Below, one piece after another: positions 23,682 to 33,856 of a DNA stretch of 64,000 nt. The notes below the pieces were generated by a model that had not been told where the DNA came from, searched no databases, and saw nothing but the letters and a program-made list of their open reading frames with translations. Position 1 is the first letter of the stretch. The number at the start of each line of letters is the position of its first letter. Made by a program: the position numbers and the translations under genes. Origin of the DNA: Reticulascus tulasneorum (Eukaryota > Ascomycota > Sordariomycetes > Glomerellales > Reticulascaceae); the NCBI GenBank assembly GCA_001557505.1, contig LSAX01000001.1, positions 682,001 through 746,000 of the forward strand. The letters run 5' to 3'.

Positions 23682-24167
23682 GGTTGGAATTTCTAAGCAA
23701 GTACTTGGCTACAATAAAGTAAGGAGAGAATTTTGTGATCCAGGGAAATGGGAGACGTGAATTTTGGCCCTAGTAGGTGAGATTAAAGAAGTGCAAATGC
23801 TCTGGCTTGGCACTACGCCAGGCAGGCTGCAGTTAGGCGCACGGACAGGCAGAGGAGGTTGGTGTGGGGGGTACCGCCCCGTGCCTCGTGAATTAGGCTC
23901 ATAGTTTATTACCACACGTCCGTAGGTCATTCACAAACTGCTAGAAAGGCCGACTTGTCTGACTAATTGACTGGGCAACTGTGTGATCTACGGTTGATAG
24001 AATGTATCTTAGAAGCTCAATATTAGGCACCCAGGGCTGAAACTGGCTCGCAAGAAGCGTGATATTCGCAGAAAACAGCGGACTGATCCAAACCGAATGG
24101 AGCAATTCAAGAGCACGATGCAGGAATACAACGTTAATTATGACAACTACAGGTTCCATGGAGAATA
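23682..24167. other. Intergenic
   Basis: Promoter of the F-box gene and 3' flank of the HET gene. No coding signal. Confidence 0.5.
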
Positions 24168-26648
24168 TCAAGCAATGGCAAGCGTGACCATTGGGCTTGT
24201 AAGTTTATCTACCATTTCTCCATTCATGAAACCATGTAGGTATGCCTCGCCCACGAGACTCCAGCCTGGAAATTTGTCCCTGCGCAGGATGAACGGCACC
24301 GTGGCCCCCTGTAGCATCCACACCTCATCTCCAATCTTTGTAGACTCGGGTGCAAGTCCCAGATAACCCATTTCCGTCCTGAAGAGCCGCCGGTGTCTCA
24401 TTGCATCGCATAGTGCTTTGTGATAGCGATCATGCAGTCGCCGCACACCGGCGTTTAACACAGCGCGACAATTATACGCTGATGCAATACTATTACAATA
24501 GTCAAGGTCATGATTCGGGCCTGATACTTTCACCTTGGACGAGCTGGCCATGAGTGAGGTACGCCCATACTCCAGCAGCTCTTCTGCTGAGGGAGTAGCA
24601 CCGTTGTCGGTGGCTGGTGTATCTTGCAGAGGCTGTATCAGTTCTTGATACGGCTTGCTGTTGACATGCGCCGAAACGTCATTGATGAAATCCGGGGTAA
24701 TGATATGCAGGGCCTGAAAATATTGCCAGCTTAAGAACTGTTTGAAGCAGTCTCTCACTTCTCCTTGTGCGGGTTCCCGTTGATGCGTGTCAGCAATCAA
24801 CGTGCGCCACAAGACCTCGCTAAGATTCTGCCCCATGTTCAGGTACGGCACTTGAGCCTTTCGTGCAACTTGGACCAGCGGAATTATGTGATGTATATTG
24901 ACCGCGTCCTTAGTCGAGATGGAAATGTCGACAATCTGGTCAACATATATGCCCTTGACTATCAATAAAGGTCCAGCCGTGGTCACCTCCGTAGTATGCT
25001 TGTATTGAGGCCAGCAGTCGAATGAATGCCCAGCTGAACGCATGGTAATGAGTGGCTCGGGCGTCACCTCGCAGCTGTAGTCAGGAATCCACGATGGCAG
25101 TCCCTGGACGTTGCGGCTTGATCTGTCCTCGACGTAAGAAAGGGTCTTCAGTCTTGGCACTTTCATGAGCAACAGACACCCCACCCTCTTGTACAGCTCT
25201 ACTGTAGTGCATGTGTCAGAGTAGTCAGGCTCGATAGGCATGTTTGGCCCGTCGTGGATTCGCTGCATGATTCCAAGGTAGGCAAAGATCTTGTCTCGAG
25301 GATCTCGGCATCCTTGGCTGCGTGTTTTCCAAAGCAAGTGCTGAAAGAACTTAAACCAAAACATTGGTTTCCTTTCACCAGGCTTGCCTAACAAATTCAG
25401 CGGATTCGTACTCGATTGGCTGTCGCCGTAACTTGTTCGAACAAACGTAGTCGGCTCATTTGAGAATCTTTCTAGGGTGTAGTCGAGCTTTTGTCCAAGA
25501 ACGCCTCCAAGAAACGAAGCTCGGCCGTCCAGGTCGGCATATTGATCCAAGGCGTCACTCCAACCCCACATGCTGTCCAACTCTGAGCCGAAACGAGGTC
25601 CGGCAATCGTCGCTCCCATTCGGACATGACATATTCGAATCAGTTCCTTAGCACCCTGTCCCCAGAGCGATGGGTTGTTTGGTGCGGCGGCATAATCCCA
25701 CCCCAGGATGTCTATCAAGTAGCTGAAAGCGAGTATATCTGACCATGCAAGGTCCGCTGTCCCACACTTGACCACAATCAACTTGGCCAGAGCTACCTCT
25801 TGGACCACCCAGGCTCGTGAAAACCAGCGGCGGCGCCGAAAAAAACTGAAGTATTCGGTCCAGCACTCGCTCCATGTCGAGCCGTTAGGAGGCACTACTT
25901 TAAGTTCGAACAGCAACTCAAGATCATATGGATGCTGCTGCTGGAGTTTTCTGATGCCATGCTTCTCTACATACTCCATCAGTGCTTCACGAACAGTAGA
26001 GTTCATCCACATGAAGTTCTCCATCCCAGATATGTCGGGCCCCATCCACACGCATACCATCAGTGCTTTCGAATATATCTCGCCCATGAGCCGCACTTGG
26101 GAAGCTTTTTCCTGCGTATTGGACTGGTTGATACATAGTGAATCAATCCATATAGAATGTATTGGGATATTCTGGTAAGCAAATGCTTTAATTGCCATCA
26201 ACGCGTTTTTCGGTATCTCAAACATTGCACCGCCGACACTGTATAGAACTGCCGAAGGAGTTTCCAGGGCCGTCTCGGCTTCTTCCTCAGCCTTCATGGG
26301 GTCCCCCCAACAGTATGACAGTGCTATGAACGGCGGATTGTCGTCTAAGTTGACGGTGTATTGAATGGGGGATATGATAATGTCGTCCCAGGAATCAAGC
26401 TTCTCTCCAGGTTTTACGATCTCGTACTCGTCGACCGTTAAGTTCCGAAGCCAAACATCATCTTCCGAACGCTGCTTCCCAGAACACTGCTTCTCTAAAC
26501 GCTGCTTCTCCGAAATCCACTTTTCTGACCTGAGCCTCAGCAAATCAAACCTGAGCAGCCGTATTGATCGCTCGTTTGGTAATGGTATGTGAGCACTGTC
26601 TGCTGGAGAGGTGGAGGCACTAGCATCTGCAGCAGTCGAATGCTCCAT
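24168..26648 (-). CDS. HET-domain protein (heterokaryon incompatibility)
   Basis: Single exon, 826 residues from ATG 26648 (GCCATGG context; six more codons open from a TTG upstream). HET proteins trigger cell death when genetically different fungal strains fuse. The HET domain spans about residues 100-270 and shows its three hallmarks: PFIALSYCWGD, IHSIWIDSLCINQ, and QVRLMGEIYSKALMVCVWMG. RRRWFSRAWVVQEVALA and CRDPRDKIFAYLGIM follow, both usual in this family. The C-terminal third ends with GDEVWMLQGATVPFILRR and a LVGEAYLHGFMNGEM-type motif common to HET proteins. Just before the domain is a five-residue tandem repeat (SEKWI, SEKQR, LEKQC, SGKQR). No NACHT or WD40 part is present. It is divergent from a second HET gene. 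Confidence 0.93.
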   Translation of the reverse strand: MEHSTAADASASTSPADSAHIPLPNERSIRLLRFDLLRLRSEKWISEKQRLEKQCSGKQRSEDDVWLRNLTVDEYEIVKPGEKLDSWDDIIISPIQYTVNLDDNPPFIALSYCWGDPMKAEEEAETALETPSAVLYSVGGAMFEIPKNALMAIKAFAYQNIPIHSIWIDSLCINQSNTQEKASQVRLMGEIYSKALMVCVWMGPDISGMENFMWMNSTVREALMEYVEKHGIRKLQQQHPYDLELLFELKVVPPNGSTWSECWTEYFSFFRRRRWFSRAWVVQEVALAKLIVVKCGTADLAWSDILAFSYLIDILGWDYAAAPNNPSLWGQGAKELIRICHVRMGATIAGPRFGSELDSMWGWSDALDQYADLDGRASFLGGVLGQKLDYTLERFSNEPTTFVRTSYGDSQSSTNPLNLLGKPGERKPMFWFKFFQHLLWKTRSQGCRDPRDKIFAYLGIMQRIHDGPNMPIEPDYSDTCTTVELYKRVGCLLLMKVPRLKTLSYVEDRSSRNVQGLPSWIPDYSCEVTPEPLITMRSAGHSFDCWPQYKHTTEVTTAGPLLIVKGIYVDQIVDISISTKDAVNIHHIIPLVQVARKAQVPYLNMGQNLSEVLWRTLIADTHQREPAQGEVRDCFKQFLSWQYFQALHIITPDFINDVSAHVNSKPYQELIQPLQDTPATDNGATPSAEELLEYGRTSLMASSSKVKVSGPNHDLDYCNSIASAYNCRAVLNAGVRRLHDRYHKALCDAMRHRRLFRTEMGYLGLAPESTKIGDEVWMLQGATVPFILRRDKFPGWSLVGEAYLHGFMNGEMVDKLTSPMVTLAIA
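26468..26527 (-). repeat. 15-base in-frame minisatellite in HET gene
   Basis: Four head-to-tail 15-base units, aacgctgcttcccag and variants, run from 26468, the last one more divergent. They encode five-residue steps upstream of the HET domain. Unit length is a multiple of three, so copy-number change keeps the frame. Confidence 0.8.
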
Positions 26649-27615
26649 GGCTTCCTGGCATAACAAAAGTGATCACGATAAAGCGCAACAGATCTAAAGC
26701 AGAATAACGAAAATTGGAGGAGACTCGAACGAATCAGATTTTCGACGACCTGGGTCCAAGATAAAAGGGTTGATCGCTTAAGGCCTCGAGATCAGCCTTG
26801 TGAGCCGCCAAGACTGCATGATGCCCGACTTTATAGGTAAAATCCGTAAATGTGACTCCCATTCCCCGAAGTTACTCCGAGATGTCTGCTGAGTTGGTTT
26901 TGACTAGAAAAGAATTCGAAGAGGGCTGGGCTTTGATGATTAATTGGTCATTGTGCCGAGTTATCTTTTACGTAGAATCACACGAACTGATAATATCTGT
27001 CAGACTGCGATCATTCTGTGCCTTGTCGAGAACACCGGCGGTCGAGAGGAAACCAAGCCTTTGCGGGGGTGTTCGTGGCTTTGGCAATGATTTAGTAGCC
27101 ACGTGCTAGGTGCTACACACCTTGCCGCCTAATAAATGTGTGGCCTTCAAGTTTTCATTTATACGTGCATGGGTTCAAACAATGTTTCAATCATTCTCAA
27201 GACTTTTCTTCGTGAAATTTAACTGTTGTAAAGTTAGATGTGCCAAATTCTATCTAGTTCAAATATAAGGTAGTGCAATAAGTTAATCTGTAGTCTGTAA
27301 TGGGTTGAAATTTGTGCAGTTCTGGAGGCGGCGTGAAGAAAGCCCGGCTTATTACGCAGATAACCTCCAGCCAAGCCCGCCCAGCAGAACGCCACAGGAC
27401 GAATCCCTCGGCGGCTGGGAGAAACCCCCCTAATGCTAATATCCCTAAGCCAGTAAGGGGTTCACTAACTTCACAGCGCCGGCCTAGTAAATCGTGAAAC
27501 AGTGTTCAAAATACCATGCTTTCATCTCTTCATGCGAAATTCCGATCACTCCTCTCTCAAGGCGGACAAATTAAGACATCTCGGCATTGAAGTCATCCCT
27601 CACTCATCAGTGACA
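26649..27615. other. Shared divergent promoter of the two HET genes
   Basis: About 970 bases between divergent HET genes, AT-rich in the part from 27120 to 27300. No coding region supported. The frame of the plus-strand HET gene stays open upstream to about 27502, but there it has only a GTG and a weaker ATG (27532). Confidence 0.5.
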
Positions 27616-29622
27616 ATGGCTCAGAACCAGAAATCTGATGGCGACTTGGATTATATAATTGGACAGCTCGTCAGCACAGCCTTGACGGCGCAAAGCTCAT
27701 GCCCCGTCCACGAGCAATGCGACAGTAGTTGTCCGCATCGAATTGGCGTCACTCGCTACCATGTGTCGCCCTCCGGCGTTCGCTCTAACGTTACTGATCT
27801 AAGAGCCCAGCAAGCAACGACCAGTCCTCCGGTGCAAATTCAAACCAGTGAGGTCAGGAGCATCGACCCCAACACACCTTCGTTCACATATAACCCATTG
27901 GAACCGGGGAAAAGAATGATTCGTTTGCTTAGGATCAGACGAGCGGTCTTCCGTAATAGTCCTGTTGACTGCGAGCTGGTACACTGCCATCTCGACGACG
28001 CGCCTCCCTATGGTGCTTTGTCCTACTGCTGGGGCACTGACCCGGTCGACCGCAAGATATTGTGCAATGGTCGTGTGTTCTCTGCGCGCCCGACTCTTGA
28101 AGGCGCTATGAAACGGCTACGGGCGGGCTTTGCTCCAGGGCAGAGGGAGGACTTCTTGTGGGCCGATGCCATCTGCATCAACCAGCAAGATCTCTTGGAG
28201 AAGAGCGAGCAGATCGTGCTAATGGATCGGATTTACTCCAATGCGCAGACGGTCTACATAGATCTAGGCGCTGCAGAACAGGAGACTTTCACAGTCGGCG
28301 GCGTAAAGGCGACCTGGTCAAGCAACTCCGGCATGGGATCCCCTGATGCTCTGATTCCATCTGCCGAGCTCCCGACGCCGTTTACTTACAAGACAGGGTT
28401 CTTTAGTTTGACGAAGCCCTGGTTCAGGCGTACCTGGATCATACAGGAAATTTCTCTGGCCCGGAAGGCAAAGTTCATGTTTGAGGGTAGGATCTTTGAG
28501 AAGCACGAGCTCGATGGCATCCTCGACAAGAACGAATTGCGCAAAGACCCAGAGCGCATGAAAGAACTCATGGCGAGCCCATTGACTGCACACGGGTTTA
28601 TGAACTATGTGAAGATCAAGGAGATTAGGGACTCGTTCATTGCGGGCAATAAAGACTCTCTTAAATTCATCCAGTTGACGAGGGATTTCTTGGCCACGGA
28701 GCCAAAAGATAAGATCTTTGGCCTGATGGCTTTGATGACGGAGGCAGATCGTGCCGCAATCGGTGCTTACTCTCAATCTGTACAAACAGTCTATCGTCGG
28801 TTTGCTGCCCTGCATGTCCGCCTTGGCAAAGCGATTGTTATGCTGGATAGTGCTGGAACCCAGAGACGGCAGCTGACTGGCGAGTATCTACCGTCATGGG
28901 TCCCAGACTGGACTGCGCAAGATGCTAGTCTCTGGCCAAAAGTCATCTCCAGTATGCGATACATACCATATTCGGCATCTAGTACCCTTCAACCTCGAAT
29001 AGGTCTCGTGGGAGATGAGTATGGAGTTGGCGGCATGATGGTTCGAGGAGTTCTTTTCGACAAACTGTTGTCAGTCCATGAAATTGCCAAGGACAAACGC
29101 GGCGACGATATTCAGGACTTCCTCGCCAGGCACTCTCGAATCAGGGCGGCATTTGAGAGCTCGCTCGGAATGTGCAGGACAGTCTACACCGACCCAGACG
29201 ACGCTTTTGCACGTCTGCTACTCATGGATGACACTTACACTAGTGGTAATGCCATTCCGTGGAGTACTCCAATCACAGATCCTGCTGCGGTCTACAAGAG
29301 CGCCATCCTGAGTTGGCAGCAAGGCCAGAAAGGCAAGATAGCTGGGAAGATGGACCCCGTAGACACCTTCAAAATGCAAGCTTTCGTCGCATGTGGTGGA
29401 AGGCGGTTTGCTATCACTCAAAAGGGATATATTGCGCTGGTCCCGCCTAACGCACAGGCAGGTGATTCAACTGCAGTGCTGTTTGGAGCGACAGTCCCAT
29501 ATCTCTTGAGGGAAGTACAAGGCGGATATATCCTCATTGGAGACTCATTCGTACATGGAGCAATGTATGGGGAGATGATACAGAAGCCGGGCTTGCTGCC
29601 TGTGGATGCGGTGCTGCTGTAG
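27616..29622 (+). CDS. HET-domain protein (heterokaryon incompatibility)
   Basis: Single exon, 668 residues from ATG 27616 (GACAATGG context). ATG 27532 in the same frame would add 28 residues. A Cys/His cluster near the start (SCPVHEQCDSSCPH) is unusual and may bind metal. The HET domain at about residues 90-260 shows PPYGALSYCWGTD, DFLWADAICINQQD and QIVLMDRIYSNAQTVYIDLG. WFRRTWIIQEISLA and ATEPKDKIFGLMALM follow, as in the neighbouring HET gene, but the two proteins differ strongly elsewhere, so this is not a recent duplication. The C-terminus has AVLFGATVPYLLR and YILIGDSFVHGAMYGEM. Its likely role is self/non-self recognition leading to cell death. Confidence 0.92.
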   Translation: MAQNQKSDGDLDYIIGQLVSTALTAQSSCPVHEQCDSSCPHRIGVTRYHVSPSGVRSNVTDLRAQQATTSPPVQIQTSEVRSIDPNTPSFTYNPLEPGKRMIRLLRIRRAVFRNSPVDCELVHCHLDDAPPYGALSYCWGTDPVDRKILCNGRVFSARPTLEGAMKRLRAGFAPGQREDFLWADAICINQQDLLEKSEQIVLMDRIYSNAQTVYIDLGAAEQETFTVGGVKATWSSNSGMGSPDALIPSAELPTPFTYKTGFFSLTKPWFRRTWIIQEISLARKAKFMFEGRIFEKHELDGILDKNELRKDPERMKELMASPLTAHGFMNYVKIKEIRDSFIAGNKDSLKFIQLTRDFLATEPKDKIFGLMALMTEADRAAIGAYSQSVQTVYRRFAALHVRLGKAIVMLDSAGTQRRQLTGEYLPSWVPDWTAQDASLWPKVISSMRYIPYSASSTLQPRIGLVGDEYGVGGMMVRGVLFDKLLSVHEIAKDKRGDDIQDFLARHSRIRAAFESSLGMCRTVYTDPDDAFARLLLMDDTYTSGNAIPWSTPITDPAAVYKSAILSWQQGQKGKIAGKMDPVDTFKMQAFVACGGRRFAITQKGYIALVPPNAQAGDSTAVLFGATVPYLLREVQGGYILIGDSFVHGAMYGEMIQKPGLLPVDAVLL

Positions 29623-30834
29623 GGGAAACATCTCCAACTTATGTTATAGCATTGAAAATATAGCAAAGTTCTTGTGAGCAGACGGGTATTCTGACTCTAC
29701 TCTTCAAATATCTTGACGAGCTTGATGTTGACGTAGTGTTCCTGGATTGAACTTTGTGGCCTCATATCCGCAGGGCAGCAGGGAGACGACATAGCCACGT
29801 TGTTTTAATGAGACCTGCCATATTGCTCCGCATAGCTGCAGAACCTTGCTGAAGGTCTATGCATTCATTTTGCGAGCAAACACTGAGACGTTTCTGTAGC
29901 CTTGCATGGCAAACGGTTCGGAGCAGAATTGAGTTAACACGAACTACACTATAGCCTAAGAGAGTTCGAATCTGCCCCGAACTACGTTATCTAACTTTAG
30001 GGAGAGTCTGGTAGGCCTCGTCAATCCCAAACAGGGATACACTAGCAAGAAAATAAAAACTGCAGCAACTGCTGGGAACCTTTAATATCAGACAGGCTGC
30101 ACTGCAATGCAGGAGTAGCATGATGCTCTTCCCGTCCCAACAGCCTATCAGCTGATGTGCCCGGGACACGGCACAAGCAAGCATGCATCTACGACCGAGT
30201 TTTTGGGACACGAAACCAAAGATAACAATCTAACGCGGAAATGCACGGCAAACCGGGAATTTTAAGAATTAGTGACAAGAGCGTCCCACAAATCTTTACA
30301 CTTTACATTTGGACCCGGAATCTGATATGTGAATCTGGGGTGCCGCTGGCGACACTGAGCTTGAGCTTGACTGTAGGCAGCCCGAATCAAAGGTCGCAAT
30401 TTGACGAAAACAAGCGGCTTGTTCGATTGATGGCTGTGAGTACGAAGCATAAGAGCCTGGCTATTTCTGTCGCCTCTGTCGCATCAGCGAGACCTGCATC
30501 TCGGTATGCGGTGTAGGGATCTTTCGCAAGCATGCCCGCAGCTTTCCTAAATCCGCGTCGGCATGCTTTGAAAAGTAGCATTTGAGGTGAAGCTTTTTTG
30601 GAGATGGTAAAGCGACTGATTCCCAATGCCATTGCTGTAGTAATGACTTTGGACGAACGTGCATATTCAGCCCCATAGTGGCATAATGATGACACTGGCC
30701 TACATCATGCATTGAAGCACATATCATTGTGTGCCCTTGGCAACACTTTTATGAATTAAGCTTCAGTTTATCTTTTCAAATCGGTTTTGATTTTTAGGAA
30801 TTGAAATCTTCTGAGCTCTTCCAGTACCCTCGTC
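29623..30834. other. Intergenic, promoter of the peroxidase gene
   Basis: AT-rich spacer about 1.2 kb long. Small frames on both strands (30387-30727, 30241-30516) overlap each other and have no domains. Nothing else was seen. Confidence 0.5.
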
Positions 30835-31959
30835 ATGAAATCGACCATAATCTTATTTGTGTTTGCCACTGGCAACTCTCTCGCTTACCCGGGGATGGCA
30901 AATGTTGTAGAGGAAGTGGAGGCGCTGGGCAAGGGAACGCAGTCTCGTGGGTCGACCGAGATGATTGGCGATCTGAAGACTCTCTCTGAAAACCAGCTGA
31001 CTGAGACCGGCCGACTTCTCAAAGGGATCTTGGGGGGTACAATTCTTCCTCTTGATGCCACCACGACCTACACACCTCCGCCTGGAGGAAAGGATGCAGC
31101 TGCTTGTAAGGCAGATAAATGTTGTATTTGGAGCTACGTTGCGGCCGACATGAGGGCCAGGTTTCGTGATTCCAATGGAGAGTGCACGCCTCTAGCTCGC
31201 GGTGCCGTAAGACTAGGGTTCCATGATGCGGCTACTTGGACCCGGACGATGACTTGGGGTGGTGCCGACGGCTCGATCTTGCTATCAAACGAGCTGTCAA
31301 GATTAGATAACAACGGATTGCATGGCATTGGGTCTTTGACAACGACTTGGTATCACTCGTACAAGAACAACGGAGTGAAGATGGCGGATCTGATCCAGTT
31401 CGGTGCGAAGGTCGCAACCGTATTATGTCCAGGTGGTCCTCGCATTCGAACCTTCGTTGGCAGAGTGGACAGCAACACAGCCAATCCAACTGGTCTTTTA
31501 CCCTCACCAACCCAGTCAGCACAAACTCTCATCAACATCTTCGCCGCAAAAACCTTCGTTGCAAATGGTCTTGTGGCACTTGTTGGTGCACACACGGTTA
31601 GCCGGCAGCAATTCTTCAACTCGACTCGGTCTCTCGATCCTCAAGATTCGACACCTGGGAAATGGGACGCGTCTTTCTACTCCCAGATCCGGGGCACCGC
31701 GCCCTCCAATGTACTGAAGTTTCCGAGCGATACTGCGCTGTCCAACTACTCGGCGACTACGCAGGCATGGCAGCTCTTCGCCAATAATGGGCAGGCAATA
31801 TGGGGAATCGTAAGTTCTCAAGTGCCACATCGAACTGGAACACAACTAATTTAGCGCTTGAAGGCTTTTGCTGCTGAGTATCTGCGTATGAGTATGTTGG
31901 GTGTCAACGTTATGAACCACATGACTGAATGCACAAAGGTGCTGCCCCTGCCGTCTTGA
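30835..31959 (+). CDS. Secreted class II (lignin-type) haem peroxidase
   Basis: Two exons, 30835-31809 and 31855-31959, give 359 residues. The 45-base intron has a GTAAGT donor, CTAAT branch and TAG acceptor. The signal peptide is MKSTIILFVFATGNSLA. The distal haem pocket is ARGAVRLGFHDAATW (R126, H130), followed by WGGADGSI, the calcium-binding Asp/Gly/Ser loop. The proximal haem ligand is H253 in LVALVGAHTVSRQ. The many cysteines (CKADKCC, C117, C198, C-terminal TECTK) fit the class II disulfide set. The final exon carries a conserved helix before CTKVLPLPS. Class II peroxidases (CAZy AA2) oxidise phenols and lignin-like aromatics with hydrogen peroxide. Whether this one has a manganese site or a surface catalytic Trp needs a structure-based alignment. 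Confidence 0.92.
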
Positions 31960-32340
31960 GAACGGTTTGAACGAAATCAGATGTATATCACGCCACCCTG
32001 CCGAATATATCAAGCAATGTGTCCTTGACATGGCGCTCGGAGTTTTGATGGGCGGAGTACTAACAGGAAGTTGCAAGGTTATGTTATTGTATAAATAGTC
32101 ATGAGGGCATTATAATGAAAATTCAGATTCAACAGTTACATCAGCCTTTGCTAGTGAGGCACCTGTCTTTTAATCATCTTACAATTCACATAGGGTTGCC
32201 TCAAACTAATTACTAGAGGTAGAGTATAGGCATTGATGATGAACTGCAATGAGACCGATACACTGACCTCCTGTATGATTACACATGCGGGAGGCTTCAG
32301 AAAATTTCATATTTAGAATATGGCAATATGTAGGTGCTAC
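31960..32340. other. Intergenic (convergent 3' flanks)
   Basis: AT-rich spacer between convergent genes. No coding signal. Confidence 0.5.
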
Positions 32341-33856
32341 TTAAACCAAGAGCCCAAGAGCCTCTCGGCGAGACTGGGAGTTAGGGTCAAAGTATGGCTT
32401 CTCTCCCAGCGACACGACACGGTTGCCCTGGCGTTTGCCCCTGTAATCGCTACATTCAAAGTTAGCTAACACGTTCCTGGTATCGCCATAATAACTTACT
32501 TGGTAGCAGTGTGGAAGACCGAGCGACTAAGGTGAAAGATATTGTTAGTACAGGCATAACGATATTGCACCACCGTGGTATCTTACTTGTCCCAAACCGC
32601 AAGATCGTTAGTTCCCCATCTGAAGCGAACTTGAAGATCATGGTTCTCGGCGATAAGCTGATTGACTAGGATAGTAGATTGTCAGCAATTAGACCGATGG
32701 GAGCTGTTTTGTATGCCAAACTGACAGTATGCCTTCAAAATGTCACTCTCTCGCTCGGTCACATCGTTGATCCAACCAGCCTCGATCTGATGGGCAGCAC
32801 CAAACAGACTCTTCCACCCAGTAACCGGATTGGTACGAACAACGGGACTGCACGATACATATTTAGCATTTGGATTTCAATGCTCCATTATAATTGGACT
32901 TACTGCTCGGCCTTGAAGTCAAGGCCTTTATTCTCTGGCGCGCCGCGATACTCATCAATTAGCTCTTCGCCAAACTCATCCTTTACACGAACGAAATTGG
33001 GTTGGTAATGAGTGGCCGTCAAGCTCTCAGCCAATTTCTGGATGGTTGGGGAGAGGCGATCATAAGCCTCGTAGCCTGATGCCCAGAGCGTGTCACCGCC
33101 TGCGTCATCGGGTTTCTGGGTAATCTTGAGAATGGCGTAGTCGGAGGGGATATGTTCAAACGTGATACTGTAGATTGTATGAGCACACATATCTCCTGGC
33201 AGTAGTAAAGATGAGTGCAGCTTACTCGGCGTGCCAGCCATGGCTCGCAATACGCTTAGAAGTCGAATTGAATCGGTCCTTGTAGAACTTGCGGTTCTGT
33301 TCCGATGAGATGACTGAGACTTCGTCGTCCAGCTTTCCGTTCTCATCCACGGCAATTCCGCGCTTGCTGTTTGAAAGCGCGTGTCTATGGAGCTAGTAAC
33401 CAGGCGTTAGATCCATAGTCAAAGTAGCTGTTGGGGCCCCACGAACCTTGGAAGTCTCGGGTTTGCCAGTGAGCTCTCCTAGTCTCTGGCCGAGAACCTT
33501 CTGGTCGTCGATGCTAAGATCCTGGTTGCGGAAGAAGACTACCCCACGCTGAGATACTGCCATAGGGTCAGCAAGCCGATTCATACAAAACGCATACCAT
33601 AATACGAACTCAAAATTGCTAAGTCACGGATCTTAGTGTCATCATTGAGAATTTCGCTGATTTGAAGCCCAGGGAACTCTCGGCCAATAACAGCGGTGAC
33701 ATCGAACTGCTTGTATGAGTCGAGGCTGCCAGAGTACTTCAGTGGGCCAGAAAGGCGTGAGGCGCTAGAGCTGTTGACGGTTTTGATGCCTTTCGACACA
33801 AACTCGGTGGGTGGAGTGGAGGATTCAACATCAATATCTGCAGCGGGAGGAGCCAT
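32341..33856 (-). CDS. TauD/TfdA-type 2-oxoglutarate dioxygenase
   Basis: Eight exons: 33856-33598, 33556-33447, 33392-33226, 33167-32904, 32847-32726, 32665-32587, 32526-32500 and 32449-32341. They give 378 residues, with every splice phase matching. Exon 7 is only 27 bases and carries the distal iron ligand. The fold's signature is complete: GVVFFRNQDL near the start, iron ligands H177 and D179 in SHGWHADITFE, EHPVVRTNPVTGWKSLF (2-oxoglutarate Thr region), distal H339 in RSVFHTATN, and the closing Arg segment YRGKRQGNRVVSLG. Family members hydroxylate taurine, other sulfonates or related acids. In fungi they often allow use of sulfonates as sulfur source. The exact substrate is not readable here. 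Confidence 0.93.
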
